Source: Persicobacter psychrovividus
GTDB taxonomy: Bacteria > Bacteroidota > Bacteroidia > Cytophagales > Cyclobacteriaceae
DNA: 64,000 nt
Reading direction: 5' to 3'
Assembly: GCF_036492425.1 (NCBI RefSeq)
Contig: NZ_AP025292.1
Location: 2,666,001-2,730,000, forward strand
The position numbers and the translations under genes are program-made. Below the pieces are notes generated by a model that saw only the letters and a program-made list of their open reading frames with translations, made no database searches and had not been told where the DNA came from. The stretch's first letter is position 1. Each line of letters starts with the position of its first letter. Shown piece by piece: positions 37,274 to 44,924 of this stretch.

Positions 37274-37304
37274 TTTGCGTTTAAAGACTAACCTACTACA
37301 TTTG
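37274..37304 (+). promoter_or_regulatory. Strong Bacteroidota-type promoter
   Basis: TTTG at 37274-37277 and TACATTTG at 37297-37304 are separated by exactly 19 bases, a full match to the TTTG-N19-TAnnTTTG consensus. Transcription would begin near 37311, running to the right. Confidence 0.65.
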
Positions 37305-37310
37305 CATTCC

Positions 37311-37396
37311 AATTACGGAAAGATCGAAACAAAACGATCACTGCTTCAAATATGATGTATTGATCTCAGAATCCGAAATAAGCCTCGGATTTTTTA
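37311..37396 (+). ncRNA. Candidate small RNA (or tRNA-Lys leader)
   Basis: Between the promoter and a terminator-like hairpin lie about 85 bases with no reading frame. Within them GATCG/CGATC at 37325-37339 can form a small hairpin. This is the layout of a small regulatory RNA. It could instead be the untranslated leader of the tRNA-Lys array, with the hairpin acting as a partial terminator. Confidence 0.35.
37370..37396 (+). terminator. Terminator-like hairpin upstream of the tRNA-Lys array
   Basis: AATCCGA pairs with TCGGATT around an eight-base loop and is followed directly by TTTTA. No plus-strand coding gene precedes it. Confidence 0.6.
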
Positions 37397-37418
37397 TTGC
37401 TTTCTATTTTTCATCTCA

Positions 37419-37491
37419 GATTCGGTAGCTCAGCTGGTAGAGCATCTCCCTTTTAAGGAGAGGGTCCTGGGTTCGAACCCCAGCCGAATCA
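37419..37491 (+). tRNA. tRNA-Lys(UUU), copy 1 of 5
   Basis: 73 bases: acceptor GATTCGG/CCGAATC, D-arm GCTCAGCTGGTAGAGC, anticodon loop CTTTTAA with TTT, T-loop GTTCGAACC, discriminator A, no encoded CCA. First of five identical copies. Confidence 0.97.
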
Positions 37492-37570
37492 CAGAAATAA
37501 ATTTCTGTAAAGATCACAGATTGGCATAACTTTTTCTGCCTCTCTTTAGTCATATTTCAGACCAATAATT

Positions 37571-37643
37571 GATTCGGTAGCTCAGCTGGTAGAGCATCTC
37601 CCTTTTAAGGAGAGGGTCCTGGGTTCGAACCCCAGCCGAATCA
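37571..37643 (+). tRNA. tRNA-Lys(UUU), copy 2 of 5
   Basis: Identical to copy 1; 152 bases further on, after a unique spacer. Confidence 0.97.
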
Positions 37644-37673
37644 CTCCAAAATAATACTTGCGTAATAACGCAC

Positions 37674-37746
37674 GATTCGGTAGCTCAGCTGGTAGAGCAT
37701 CTCCCTTTTAAGGAGAGGGTCCTGGGTTCGAACCCCAGCCGAATCA
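37674..37746 (+). tRNA. tRNA-Lys(UUU), copy 3 of 5
   Basis: Identical sequence; 103 bases after copy 2. Confidence 0.97.
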
Positions 37747-37776
37747 CTCCAAAATAATACTTGCGTAACAACGCAC

Positions 37777-37849
37777 GATTCGGTAGCTCAGCTGGTAGAG
37801 CATCTCCCTTTTAAGGAGAGGGTCCTGGGTTCGAACCCCAGCCGAATCA
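37777..37849 (+). tRNA. tRNA-Lys(UUU), copy 4 of 5
   Basis: Identical sequence; 103 bases after copy 3. The spacers before copies 3 and 4 differ by a single base. Confidence 0.97.
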
Positions 37850-37878
37850 CAACCTAATAAATCCGTGTTAACACACAC

Positions 37879-37951
37879 GATTCGGTAGCTCAGCTGGTAG
37901 AGCATCTCCCTTTTAAGGAGAGGGTCCTGGGTTCGAACCCCAGCCGAATCA
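37879..37951 (+). tRNA. tRNA-Lys(UUU), copy 5 of 5
   Basis: Identical sequence; 102 bases after copy 4, followed by a terminator. Confidence 0.97.
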
Positions 37952-37956
37952 CATTG

Positions 37957-37987
37957 AAAGTCGATCTTTTTGATCGGCTTTTTTTGT
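37957..37987 (+). terminator. Terminator of the tRNA-Lys array
   Basis: AAAGTCGATC pairs with GATCGGCTTT (one G-T pair) around a four-base T loop; seven T follow. Confidence 0.85.
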
Positions 37988-38138
37988 TTACAAACGGGTT
38001 ACATTCCTCCCTTCCGCAAAAGAAGCACCTCCACAAATGCGCCGTTGATAGGCTTTCGGCGAACGTTGGTTGAAAAATTTCACTCCCTTGAAAGCATTCC
38101 GATAGTTTTGAGTCCAAATTCAACCACACTATCAATAT

Positions 38139-40856
38139 ATGTATCGCTTTTTAACATTGGCCACTTTTTCGTGCCTCAGCCTATTGATCCCTATAATGGG
38201 GTTTGCCCAGAAAACACCGATCGATCAAAAGATAAAAGTTACCCACAATTACCTGGGACGAACAAAAAACCAAATTCTCCAGCACCTTATCGTTCATAAA
38301 AACCTTCGTAAAGATGGCCCTGAGAAGATTTTCTCCGACGAACTTACGGATATGAAATTCTATCGAAAAGCACCCATCAAGGAGGTTTTGGATGATTTAT
38401 TTGAAGGGACTGACTTCCATTATAAACTGATGGCAGACCGCACGCTGGTCATCAGGAAAACAGATGTGAAGATTAATGCCCTGGATCAGATAGACGCCAC
38501 ACGAAGCAATTTCTCCTTATTGGGTACCGTCAAGGACTTCGTAACGGGGGAGCCCCTGCCCTATGCAACCATACAATTTGCTTATGGTACGGGCAAGGTG
38601 AGCAGCACAACCAACCTCGAGGGCTTGTTCAACCTCAAAAATGTTGCTTCGGACACGGTAACACTTTTGGTGAAATACCTCGGCTACCAGACGGTCAATT
38701 ACAAACTCACCCCCGAGCGCATCAAAAATAATCATGTGACCATCCTGATGGAGAACGATGCCATGGAACTTGAGCAGGTGGTGATTTCCGATTTCAAAGA
38801 AAACCAGATTATGAAGCTCTCTGGCGAGCCTGGCCGAATGGCAATTTCCCCAGCACAGTTACGGGGGCTTCCGTCGTTGGGCGAGAAGGATATTTTCCGA
38901 TCGCTTCAGCTTCTGCCAGGTATTAGCGGCACCAACGAAACAAGTAGTGGGCTTTATGTGCGCGGAGGAACGCCAGATCAAAACCTGATCTTACTGGATC
39001 ACATCCCTATTTTCCATGTCGATCACCTTTATGGCTTCTTTTCGGCTTTCAATACACAGGCCCTGAAGGATGTTCAGGTTTACAAAGGCGGCTTTGGTGT
39101 TCCTTATGGCGGCAAAATGTCCTCTGTCGTGGATATCACTGGAAAGAAAGGAAATGCTGAATACTGGCAGGGGAATGTCAACCTGAGTGGACTCAGTGCA
39201 AGTGCTTTACTCGATGGGCCGATCAACAATGGAAAAGGCAGTGCCCTTATTGCCTTCCGACGTTCATTTCAGTCCTCTTTGTTCAATAATATCAATGATG
39301 TTTACGACAATGGCAATACCGTTGCGCCAACTCCTCCGGGTGGTGGACCAGGAGGCGGACGGCCTGGTGGTGGTGGCGGCGGTGGTCGTGTGCAATCTCA
39401 GCCTTCCTTGTATTTCTGGGATTTAAATGCCAAAGTGAGTCACCAGTTGGGGGAGAAAGATCAGCTTTCTTTTAGCTACTATCAGGGGAAAGATAATATG
39501 GACAACTCCCGTTCCTTCAGTATTTCGAGGCCAGGAACCGAGTCCGTCGATATTTCAGCAATTGATGAAAACTACTGGGGAAACATCGGCAGTAATATGC
39601 AATGGAACCGCCAGTGGAATCACCGCTTATTTTCTTCCCTGAATTTGAGCTATTCGCAGTACTTCAACAACCGCGAACGCAGTGCCAATGTGGGACGAAA
39701 CGAGGAAGAGCCTCCAATGGATATTGAAAACAACAGTATTGAAGATTTGCGCCTGCAATGGGATTTTGATTATAACCTCAGTGACCGACATCAGTTAAAA
39801 ATGGGTTCACAAATCGATTTTAACCGTGCGCAATACGAATGGTACAATCAGGACACCACCTATGCCGACCATCAGCTTCAGGGGAATACTTTTGCTTTCT
39901 ACCTACAGGATGAATGGAAGATTGGCAGTGCCCTTAGCCTGACAGGAGGGCTGAGAACAACCTACTACGATATTACTGATCAGTTTTATTCTTCCGCACG
40001 GCTCTCTGCCCGGCTGAAGATCGCCCCGAACACCCACCTTAAAGGTGCTGTGGGCAATTACTATCAATTCAGCAGTCGCATTACCAGAGACAATATTGAC
40101 GACCGCCCACGGGAATTCTGGCTGATTGCCGACGGCGACCATCTCCCTGTGGGGCAATCGACCCATTACCTTTTGGGCCTTACCCATGAATGGAATAATT
40201 TGGTACTGGATGCCGAGCTTTTTTATAAAACCATTGATGGCCTTTCAGAATACAGTTCCGCAGGTCCTGCAAATTCAGGCCGACCAGGCGGATCGATCGA
40301 TATTGGCGAGGAGAATTTCTATCAGGGAACGGGCTACACACAGGGAATGGAATTGTTGCTTCAGAAAAAGGCAGGGAATTTCACGGGCTGGGTGGGCTAC
40401 ACCCTCTCCCAGGTCGTTTATGATTTTCCAGAACTGACGGATCAGCCATTCTATGCGCTGCACGATCAGACCCATGAATTTAAAATGGTGGGGAATTATA
40501 AATGGAACAGCTGGATTTTCGCGGGCTCGTGGATCTACGGAACAGGCAAACCCTATACCGCTGTACTGGGCAGTTACACCTCCACCCTGCCGGATGGCAG
40601 CCTGGATTACCACCCCATTCTGTCGGATAAAAATGAATACCGCCTGCCCGACTACCACCGTCTTGATGTCTCCATCACGCATGAATGGAAGCTGAGTCGC
40701 CGTTCTGCCCTTGATGTGGGCATTACCTTCTTCAATCTTTACAATCGGGATAATGTATGGTATAAGCAATACGACATTGTAGAGGGGGAACTCATCGAAA
40801 CGGAAGTGAACACCCTGGGCTTCACGCCAAACTTTTTCATCAATCTGAAATTCTAA
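38139..40856 (+). CDS. TonB-dependent receptor with STN and CarboxypepD-reg-like domains
   Basis: Outer-membrane active transporter of 905 residues. In order: signal peptide (ends GFAQ), STN/secretin-like domain (about 45-110), a carboxypeptidase-regulatory-like beta domain (about 125-205: GTVKDFVTGEPLPYATIQF, TTNLEGLFNLKN), the plug (about 225-340: SGLYVRGGTPDQNLILLDHIP) and a barrel to the C-terminal Phe. A Gly-rich insert (residues ~398-417, PPGGGPGGGRPGG type) interrupts an early barrel loop. STN domains normally contact an anti-sigma factor, but none is encoded nearby. The next gene encodes a lipoprotein and starts three bases after the stop, as with receptor/lipoprotein pairs. The substrate is unknown. 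Confidence 0.93.
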   Translation: MYRFLTLATFSCLSLLIPIMGFAQKTPIDQKIKVTHNYLGRTKNQILQHLIVHKNLRKDGPEKIFSDELTDMKFYRKAPIKEVLDDLFEGTDFHYKLMADRTLVIRKTDVKINALDQIDATRSNFSLLGTVKDFVTGEPLPYATIQFAYGTGKVSSTTNLEGLFNLKNVASDTVTLLVKYLGYQTVNYKLTPERIKNNHVTILMENDAMELEQVVISDFKENQIMKLSGEPGRMAISPAQLRGLPSLGEKDIFRSLQLLPGISGTNETSSGLYVRGGTPDQNLILLDHIPIFHVDHLYGFFSAFNTQALKDVQVYKGGFGVPYGGKMSSVVDITGKKGNAEYWQGNVNLSGLSASALLDGPINNGKGSALIAFRRSFQSSLFNNINDVYDNGNTVAPTPPGGGPGGGRPGGGGGGGRVQSQPSLYFWDLNAKVSHQLGEKDQLSFSYYQGKDNMDNSRSFSISRPGTESVDISAIDENYWGNIGSNMQWNRQWNHRLFSSLNLSYSQYFNNRERSANVGRNEEEPPMDIENNSIEDLRLQWDFDYNLSDRHQLKMGSQIDFNRAQYEWYNQDTTYADHQLQGNTFAFYLQDEWKIGSALSLTGGLRTTYYDITDQFYSSARLSARLKIAPNTHLKGAVGNYYQFSSRITRDNIDDRPREFWLIADGDHLPVGQSTHYLLGLTHEWNNLVLDAELFYKTIDGLSEYSSAGPANSGRPGGSIDIGEENFYQGTGYTQGMELLLQKKAGNFTGWVGYTLSQVVYDFPELTDQPFYALHDQTHEFKMVGNYKWNSWIFAGSWIYGTGKPYTAVLGSYTSTLPDGSLDYHPILSDKNEYRLPDYHRLDVSITHEWKLSRRSALDVGITFFNLYNRDNVWYKQYDIVEGELIETEVNTLGFTPNFFINLKF

Positions 40857-40858
40857 CT

Positions 40859-41647
40859 ATGCGCTATTTACTGATCATTTCCTGCCTTCTGTTTACTGCC
40901 TGCCAGCAGGTAGAGGAGTCTGATTTTTCCATCATGACCCTGCAGACCTATCTGTACCCCAATCAGAAAGCCAACTTACAATTCGCCTATTATGATTATT
41001 ACGATTCACTGCCTCAGTTTCCTTCAAATATCAACCCTTCACTGCGTGTTGATGGCGAGGATTATGCCTTGATCCACCTTGACTCTGGGCACTTTCAGTC
41101 CGTAAATACCCTCCCTGCGAATGAAGCCTCAGTATTTGAAGTTGTGGCACTGGATGGCTCCCTGACCTCCACAGCCACCATGCCTGAAGCACTTGGATCC
41201 GTTGCGCTGATTGACAGCACCGAGCTTTACAAAGATCAATTTCACACTTTCATGGAGGCGAGAGCATACCAGAGGGCGACGGCACTGCAAATTTATGTTG
41301 AGAAAGCCAGTGGGCAGTATTATTACTATCAGATGAAACGCCCCGAGGAAGGGGAGTATATTTATGATGAAGACTATTGGGCGAGCGATGTGGATTTACC
41401 TTGTGGGGTCTCCGCTTCAGATTCCCTGTTTATTGATGGGGCTTACCTTGAAAAACTGGGCGAATATGAGCTGGTGGTGGCCTCCTGTTCCGATGAGTTT
41501 GTCCGTTATTTTCAGGGAGGAATAAACACAGGAAGTATCGACCCGAATTACTCCAACATCAGTGGTGGCGTGGGTGTTTTCACTGCCATGAATCCTGACA
41601 CCCTTGTTTTCAGCCTGAAACGAAATACCGACAGCGAATCCTTGTGA
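40859..41647 (+). CDS. Lipoprotein paired with the TonB-dependent receptor
   Basis: A 262-residue lipoprotein (MRYLLIISCLLFTAC, lipobox LFTAC). Its position two bases after the receptor stop and its early beta-rich region suggest a DUF4249-like surface partner, though it is shorter than usual and I cannot confirm the family. The mature part contains many Tyr and Asp and two late Cys (VASCSDEF). It likely helps capture the ligand of the receptor. A bidirectional terminator follows. Confidence 0.65.
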   Translation: MRYLLIISCLLFTACQQVEESDFSIMTLQTYLYPNQKANLQFAYYDYYDSLPQFPSNINPSLRVDGEDYALIHLDSGHFQSVNTLPANEASVFEVVALDGSLTSTATMPEALGSVALIDSTELYKDQFHTFMEARAYQRATALQIYVEKASGQYYYYQMKRPEEGEYIYDEDYWASDVDLPCGVSASDSLFIDGAYLEKLGEYELVVASCSDEFVRYFQGGINTGSIDPNYSNISGGVGVFTAMNPDTLVFSLKRNTDSESL

Positions 41648-41667
41648 GCAAGGTGGTAAATGCAGAC

Positions 41668-41700
41668 AAAAAAAGGCCCCCATTACGGAGGCCTTTTTTT
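41668..41700. terminator. Bidirectional terminator
   Basis: AAAAAAAGGCC...GGCCTTTTTTT between two convergent genes. Confidence 0.88.
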
Positions 41701-41717
41701 ATTCTTGATCAGTGTTT

Positions 41718-42752
41718 TCAGTTTAAAGCCGTCAGTTCAACGGGCTTCATTTTCAGTATTTTTTCCGCAAACTCAAAAGAGGCCTTTTCAACCCCTTCAA
41801 CATCTTTACTGAAACTGCGCCCCGCAATTACATGATTACCTGCATTGGGGAAAGCCACCTTTTGCTTAAGGGCTTCCGAAGTTCCAAGCTGATCATACAT
41901 TTTCAGTACAGAAGCCACGTCCACCGTGGGGTCCTGATGCGCTTTATCTTTATAGTAGTAACCCACAAATGTCGGTTGCTTAATCTTCTCGAAAGTTTTC
42001 TTGGTCATGGTAGCATCCATGAGTGAACGCAGAGCCACCAGCGCCTCGATGCGGTATTTTTTATTCCAGTACCGATCCACTTCCTTGGTGCTGCCCTTGT
42101 CTTCGCGATATTTGCCTCCCAACACCAAACGGGCAATTTGAAGCCCCCAGGGTTTTGTCAGCAAAATCGATGATTTATCAACGATGTCCACATTGGGAGA
42201 ATAACAGATCAAACCATCCACCAAATCGGGATTGTTTGCCGCAAGGTACAAGGCCAGCGTCCCCCCCGTAGAGGTACTCATCAGCAACACCTTCTTGCCC
42301 AGCTGGTGCCCAATGGCGATGGCACGTTTAGCGGAATTCACCAAGCCTTCAGGAGCCAGGTCCTTCAGTTCATTCTCCGAAGCCACCCCATGCGCCTGCA
42401 ATCGTGCAAGGTAGAGGTTGCAACCGAATCTTTTGGCAAAATCGCGGTGGGTAGGGTTCCCTTCATATTTACTTGCTGAAAAGCCATGCAGGTACACCAC
42501 ACACCATTCCGTTTTTTCCTTCAGGCTGTCGTTTGCCCAGACAATTTCAGCCTCATTGTTCGGTTTGATATTTGGCACCGCCGCTTCGGCTTTTTTCACC
42601 ACAGCCTCCACTTCAGAGGGCTGCATATCAGGCAAAAGCTTGATTTTCGGATCGAGCTTAGGCTTGGGACTTTGGGGCCCTATGAAATAAGCGCCAAAGA
42701 GCAATACCGCCAGCCCTCCCATTAAGAATTTTGATCGTCTGTTTATACTCAT
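41718..42752 (-). CDS. Alpha/beta hydrolase
   Basis: A 344-residue protein with one N-terminal hydrophobic anchor (about residues 10-25), then an alpha/beta hydrolase domain: VVYLHGFSAS (oxyanion strand, residues 86-95), nucleophile elbow S-T-Ser161-T-G-G (the usual Gly before the elbow is Ser159), a candidate Asp in the HQDPTVD segment and the His of GNHVI. It resembles carboxylesterases or monoacylglycerol-lipase-like enzymes. It is probably membrane-anchored facing the periplasm. The substrate is unknown. Confidence 0.82.
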   Translation of the reverse strand: MSINRRSKFLMGGLAVLLFGAYFIGPQSPKPKLDPKIKLLPDMQPSEVEAVVKKAEAAVPNIKPNNEAEIVWANDSLKEKTEWCVVYLHGFSASKYEGNPTHRDFAKRFGCNLYLARLQAHGVASENELKDLAPEGLVNSAKRAIAIGHQLGKKVLLMSTSTGGTLALYLAANNPDLVDGLICYSPNVDIVDKSSILLTKPWGLQIARLVLGGKYREDKGSTKEVDRYWNKKYRIEALVALRSLMDATMTKKTFEKIKQPTFVGYYYKDKAHQDPTVDVASVLKMYDQLGTSEALKQKVAFPNAGNHVIAGRSFSKDVEGVEKASFEFAEKILKMKPVELTALN

Positions 42753-42901
42753 GGTGTATTGTTTATTTTTTCAGAAGTCGTTAGGTGGAATGTCGTTGGT
42801 CTACATGGGTTCAAACACAATGCACCAACAAAATAATATTTCTTTTACTTATTTACCACGGCTTTGCACCCGCGGAAAACATAAAGTAAAATAATACCCA
42901 T

Positions 42902-43561
42902 TTATTTATTCAACTGCTCAAAAACCTCCTCACTAAAATCGGTCAACGAGTCCAGCAACACATCTGCCACCTGAAATCGCGGCTGATCCTTTAATTCTGC
43001 CTCAGGCACTCCTATGGCTGTCATCTTCGCTGCTTTTGCGGCCACCAAGCCGTAAAAAGAATCCTCAAAAACCAGGCATTCTTCGGGCAGTACGCCCATT
43101 GCTTTGGCCGTATTGATGAACACCGAAGGGTGTGGTTTGCCGTACTCCTCCTGCATCCCTGAACGCATCACCGTCAGATCGTCGGCAATTCCCATTTTCT
43201 TGACAAAAGAAGTAATCAAAGACATTGGCGAGGAGGAAGCCAGCGCCATAGGTATCCCCTGCTTATGAAAAAAGGCGATGGTCTTTTCAACACCAGGCAT
43301 TGTGCCGCCCTTTTCCCACACCAGCCGATCTACTTCAGCAAGAATGTCGGCATTCACTTCTTCAATGGTACGGTCCCGCCAGGGGTACTTCCGTTGCCAG
43401 TAGGCAATCACTTCATCCATGCGAAGCCCCATGGTTTGCAGGGCCATTTCCCAGGTCATGGGCACGCCCAATTGATTAAAAATGGAAATCATCGCTTCCC
43501 TCCACAATGGCTCTGAATCAATCAGAAGGCCATCCATATCAAAGATTACTGCTTTTATCAC
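42902..43561 (-). CDS. HAD hydrolase, HxpB/beta-phosphoglucomutase-like
   Basis: A 219-residue HAD protein: FDMDGLLIDSEPLW (nucleophile and acid/base Asp), a four-helix cap (about 15-85), ASSSP (motif II), a Lys in YGKPHP (motif III) and FEDSFYGLVAAKAA (motif IV). The DGLLIDSEPLW start is closest to the hexitol/2-deoxyglucose-6-phosphate phosphatases (YniC/HxpB). It begins with a GTG codon. Phosphorylated sugars are likely substrates. Confidence 0.85.
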   Translation of the reverse strand: MIKAVIFDMDGLLIDSEPLWREAMISIFNQLGVPMTWEMALQTMGLRMDEVIAYWQRKYPWRDRTIEEVNADILAEVDRLVWEKGGTMPGVEKTIAFFHKQGIPMALASSSPMSLITSFVKKMGIADDLTVMRSGMQEEYGKPHPSVFINTAKAMGVLPEECLVFEDSFYGLVAAKAAKMTAIGVPEAELKDQPRFQVADVLLDSLTDFSEEVFEQLNK

Positions 43562-43791
43562 TGCTATATCGTTATTTTTTTTACTGCTGAAGTGTCCTTG
43601 CTTGTTACGGCATTTAGGGTTTAGCGTACCGCTTCAATGAAGCGCGTGTTTAAAACTTAAAATTTGGAGTATTGTAGCAATGCTGAAGGAATATTTTGAG
43701 CGAATAGTATTGCTGAAAATAGTTCAAAATCAACTCCAATTATCCGAATTTCAGATAGGTAATAAATTGATAAACACGCCCTAAGGTGCAC

Positions 43792-44922
43792 TTACTTTTT
43801 ATAGTTTGCCAATACCTGCTGATAGTAAGCCTCATATTTAGGCAGAATATTCGAAATATCAAACTCCTTGGCACGGGCAAGTGCATTGGCTTTAAAAGTC
43901 GGCAGGTGGTCATCATCGAGGATCTTTTTAGCCTTCTCCACCATATCGTCGATATCGCCTATCGGAGATAAATAACCCGAATAGCCATCTTTGTTCAGCT
44001 CGGGAATTCCCCCAGCATCAGACGACAAAACGGGCACTTCGCAGGCCATAGCTTCAAGAGCGGCCAATCCAAAGCTTTCTTTTTCGGAAGGCATCAGGAA
44101 TAAATCGGCGACAGAAAGGACCTCTTCCACGGCATCGAGTTTTCCGAGGAAACGGACATCCGCACAGGTACCGAGCTTACGGCAGAGGGCTTCCGCTTCT
44201 GGGCGGTCGGGGCCATCACCCACCATCAGTAATTTACAGGGCATGGATCTTCGCACCTGGTCAAAAACCCGAATCACATCATTGACCCTCTTTACGGAAC
44301 GAAAGTTCGAGGTGTGCACCAGCAATTTTTCCCCATTAGGGCAAATGGCGGTTTTGAAGTGTTCTTTGGGTTGCTTCTTGAAGCGTTCCAGATCAATAAA
44401 ATTGGGAATCACCTCGATGGGCTTCTGAATATCGAAATGGCTGAGGGTGTCTTTTCGCAGATCATCAGAAACCGACGTGATGCCATCAGAAGCATTGATA
44501 CTGAAAGTAACTACGGGCGTATAGGTGGGGTCTTTTCCTACCAAAGTGATGTCGGTACCGTGCAGGGTGGTCACCACTGGAATAGAAATGCCCTCGGTCG
44601 CCAAAATCTGCTTGGCCATAAATGCTGCAGAAGCATGCGGAATGGCATAATGTACGTGTAGAATATCCAGCTGCTCATATTTCACCACATCGACCAGTTT
44701 GGAGGCCAGGGCCAACTCATAGGGTGGGTATTTGAAAAGCGGATAGGAACGCACCCCTACCTCGTGGTAATACAGGTTCTCGTTAAAGAAATCCAGTCGG
44801 CGTGGTTGCGAATAGGTAATAAAATGGACTTCATGTCCTTCGAGTGAAAGTGCTTTCCCAAGTTCGGTGGCAACGACTCCGCTGCCGCCGTATGTAGGAT
44901 AACATACTATTCCTATTTTCAT
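43792..44922 (-). CDS. bshA: N-acetyl-alpha-D-glucosaminyl L-malate synthase BshA
   Basis: First enzyme of bacillithiol synthesis: joins GlcNAc from UDP-GlcNAc to L-malate. The 376-residue GT4 protein shows the BshA-specific N-terminus MKIGIVCYPTYGGSGVVATELG, HVHYAIPHA, LHGTDITLVGKDP, and the GT-B donor motif EKESFGLAALEAMACEVP. It starts two bases after the stop of the fusion murein enzyme upstream, so they share a transcript. BshB and BshC genes are not in the window. Confidence 0.93.
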   Translation of the reverse strand: MKIGIVCYPTYGGSGVVATELGKALSLEGHEVHFITYSQPRRLDFFNENLYYHEVGVRSYPLFKYPPYELALASKLVDVVKYEQLDILHVHYAIPHASAAFMAKQILATEGISIPVVTTLHGTDITLVGKDPTYTPVVTFSINASDGITSVSDDLRKDTLSHFDIQKPIEVIPNFIDLERFKKQPKEHFKTAICPNGEKLLVHTSNFRSVKRVNDVIRVFDQVRRSMPCKLLMVGDGPDRPEAEALCRKLGTCADVRFLGKLDAVEEVLSVADLFLMPSEKESFGLAALEAMACEVPVLSSDAGGIPELNKDGYSGYLSPIGDIDDMVEKAKKILDDDHLPTFKANALARAKEFDISNILPKYEAYYQQVLANYKK

Positions 44923-44924
44923 GT

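Noticed and set aside
37890-38135. 81-codon minus-strand frame over the last tRNA-Lys
   Set aside because: It runs through the tRNA gene and its terminator; the translation of a tRNA complement is a common artefact.
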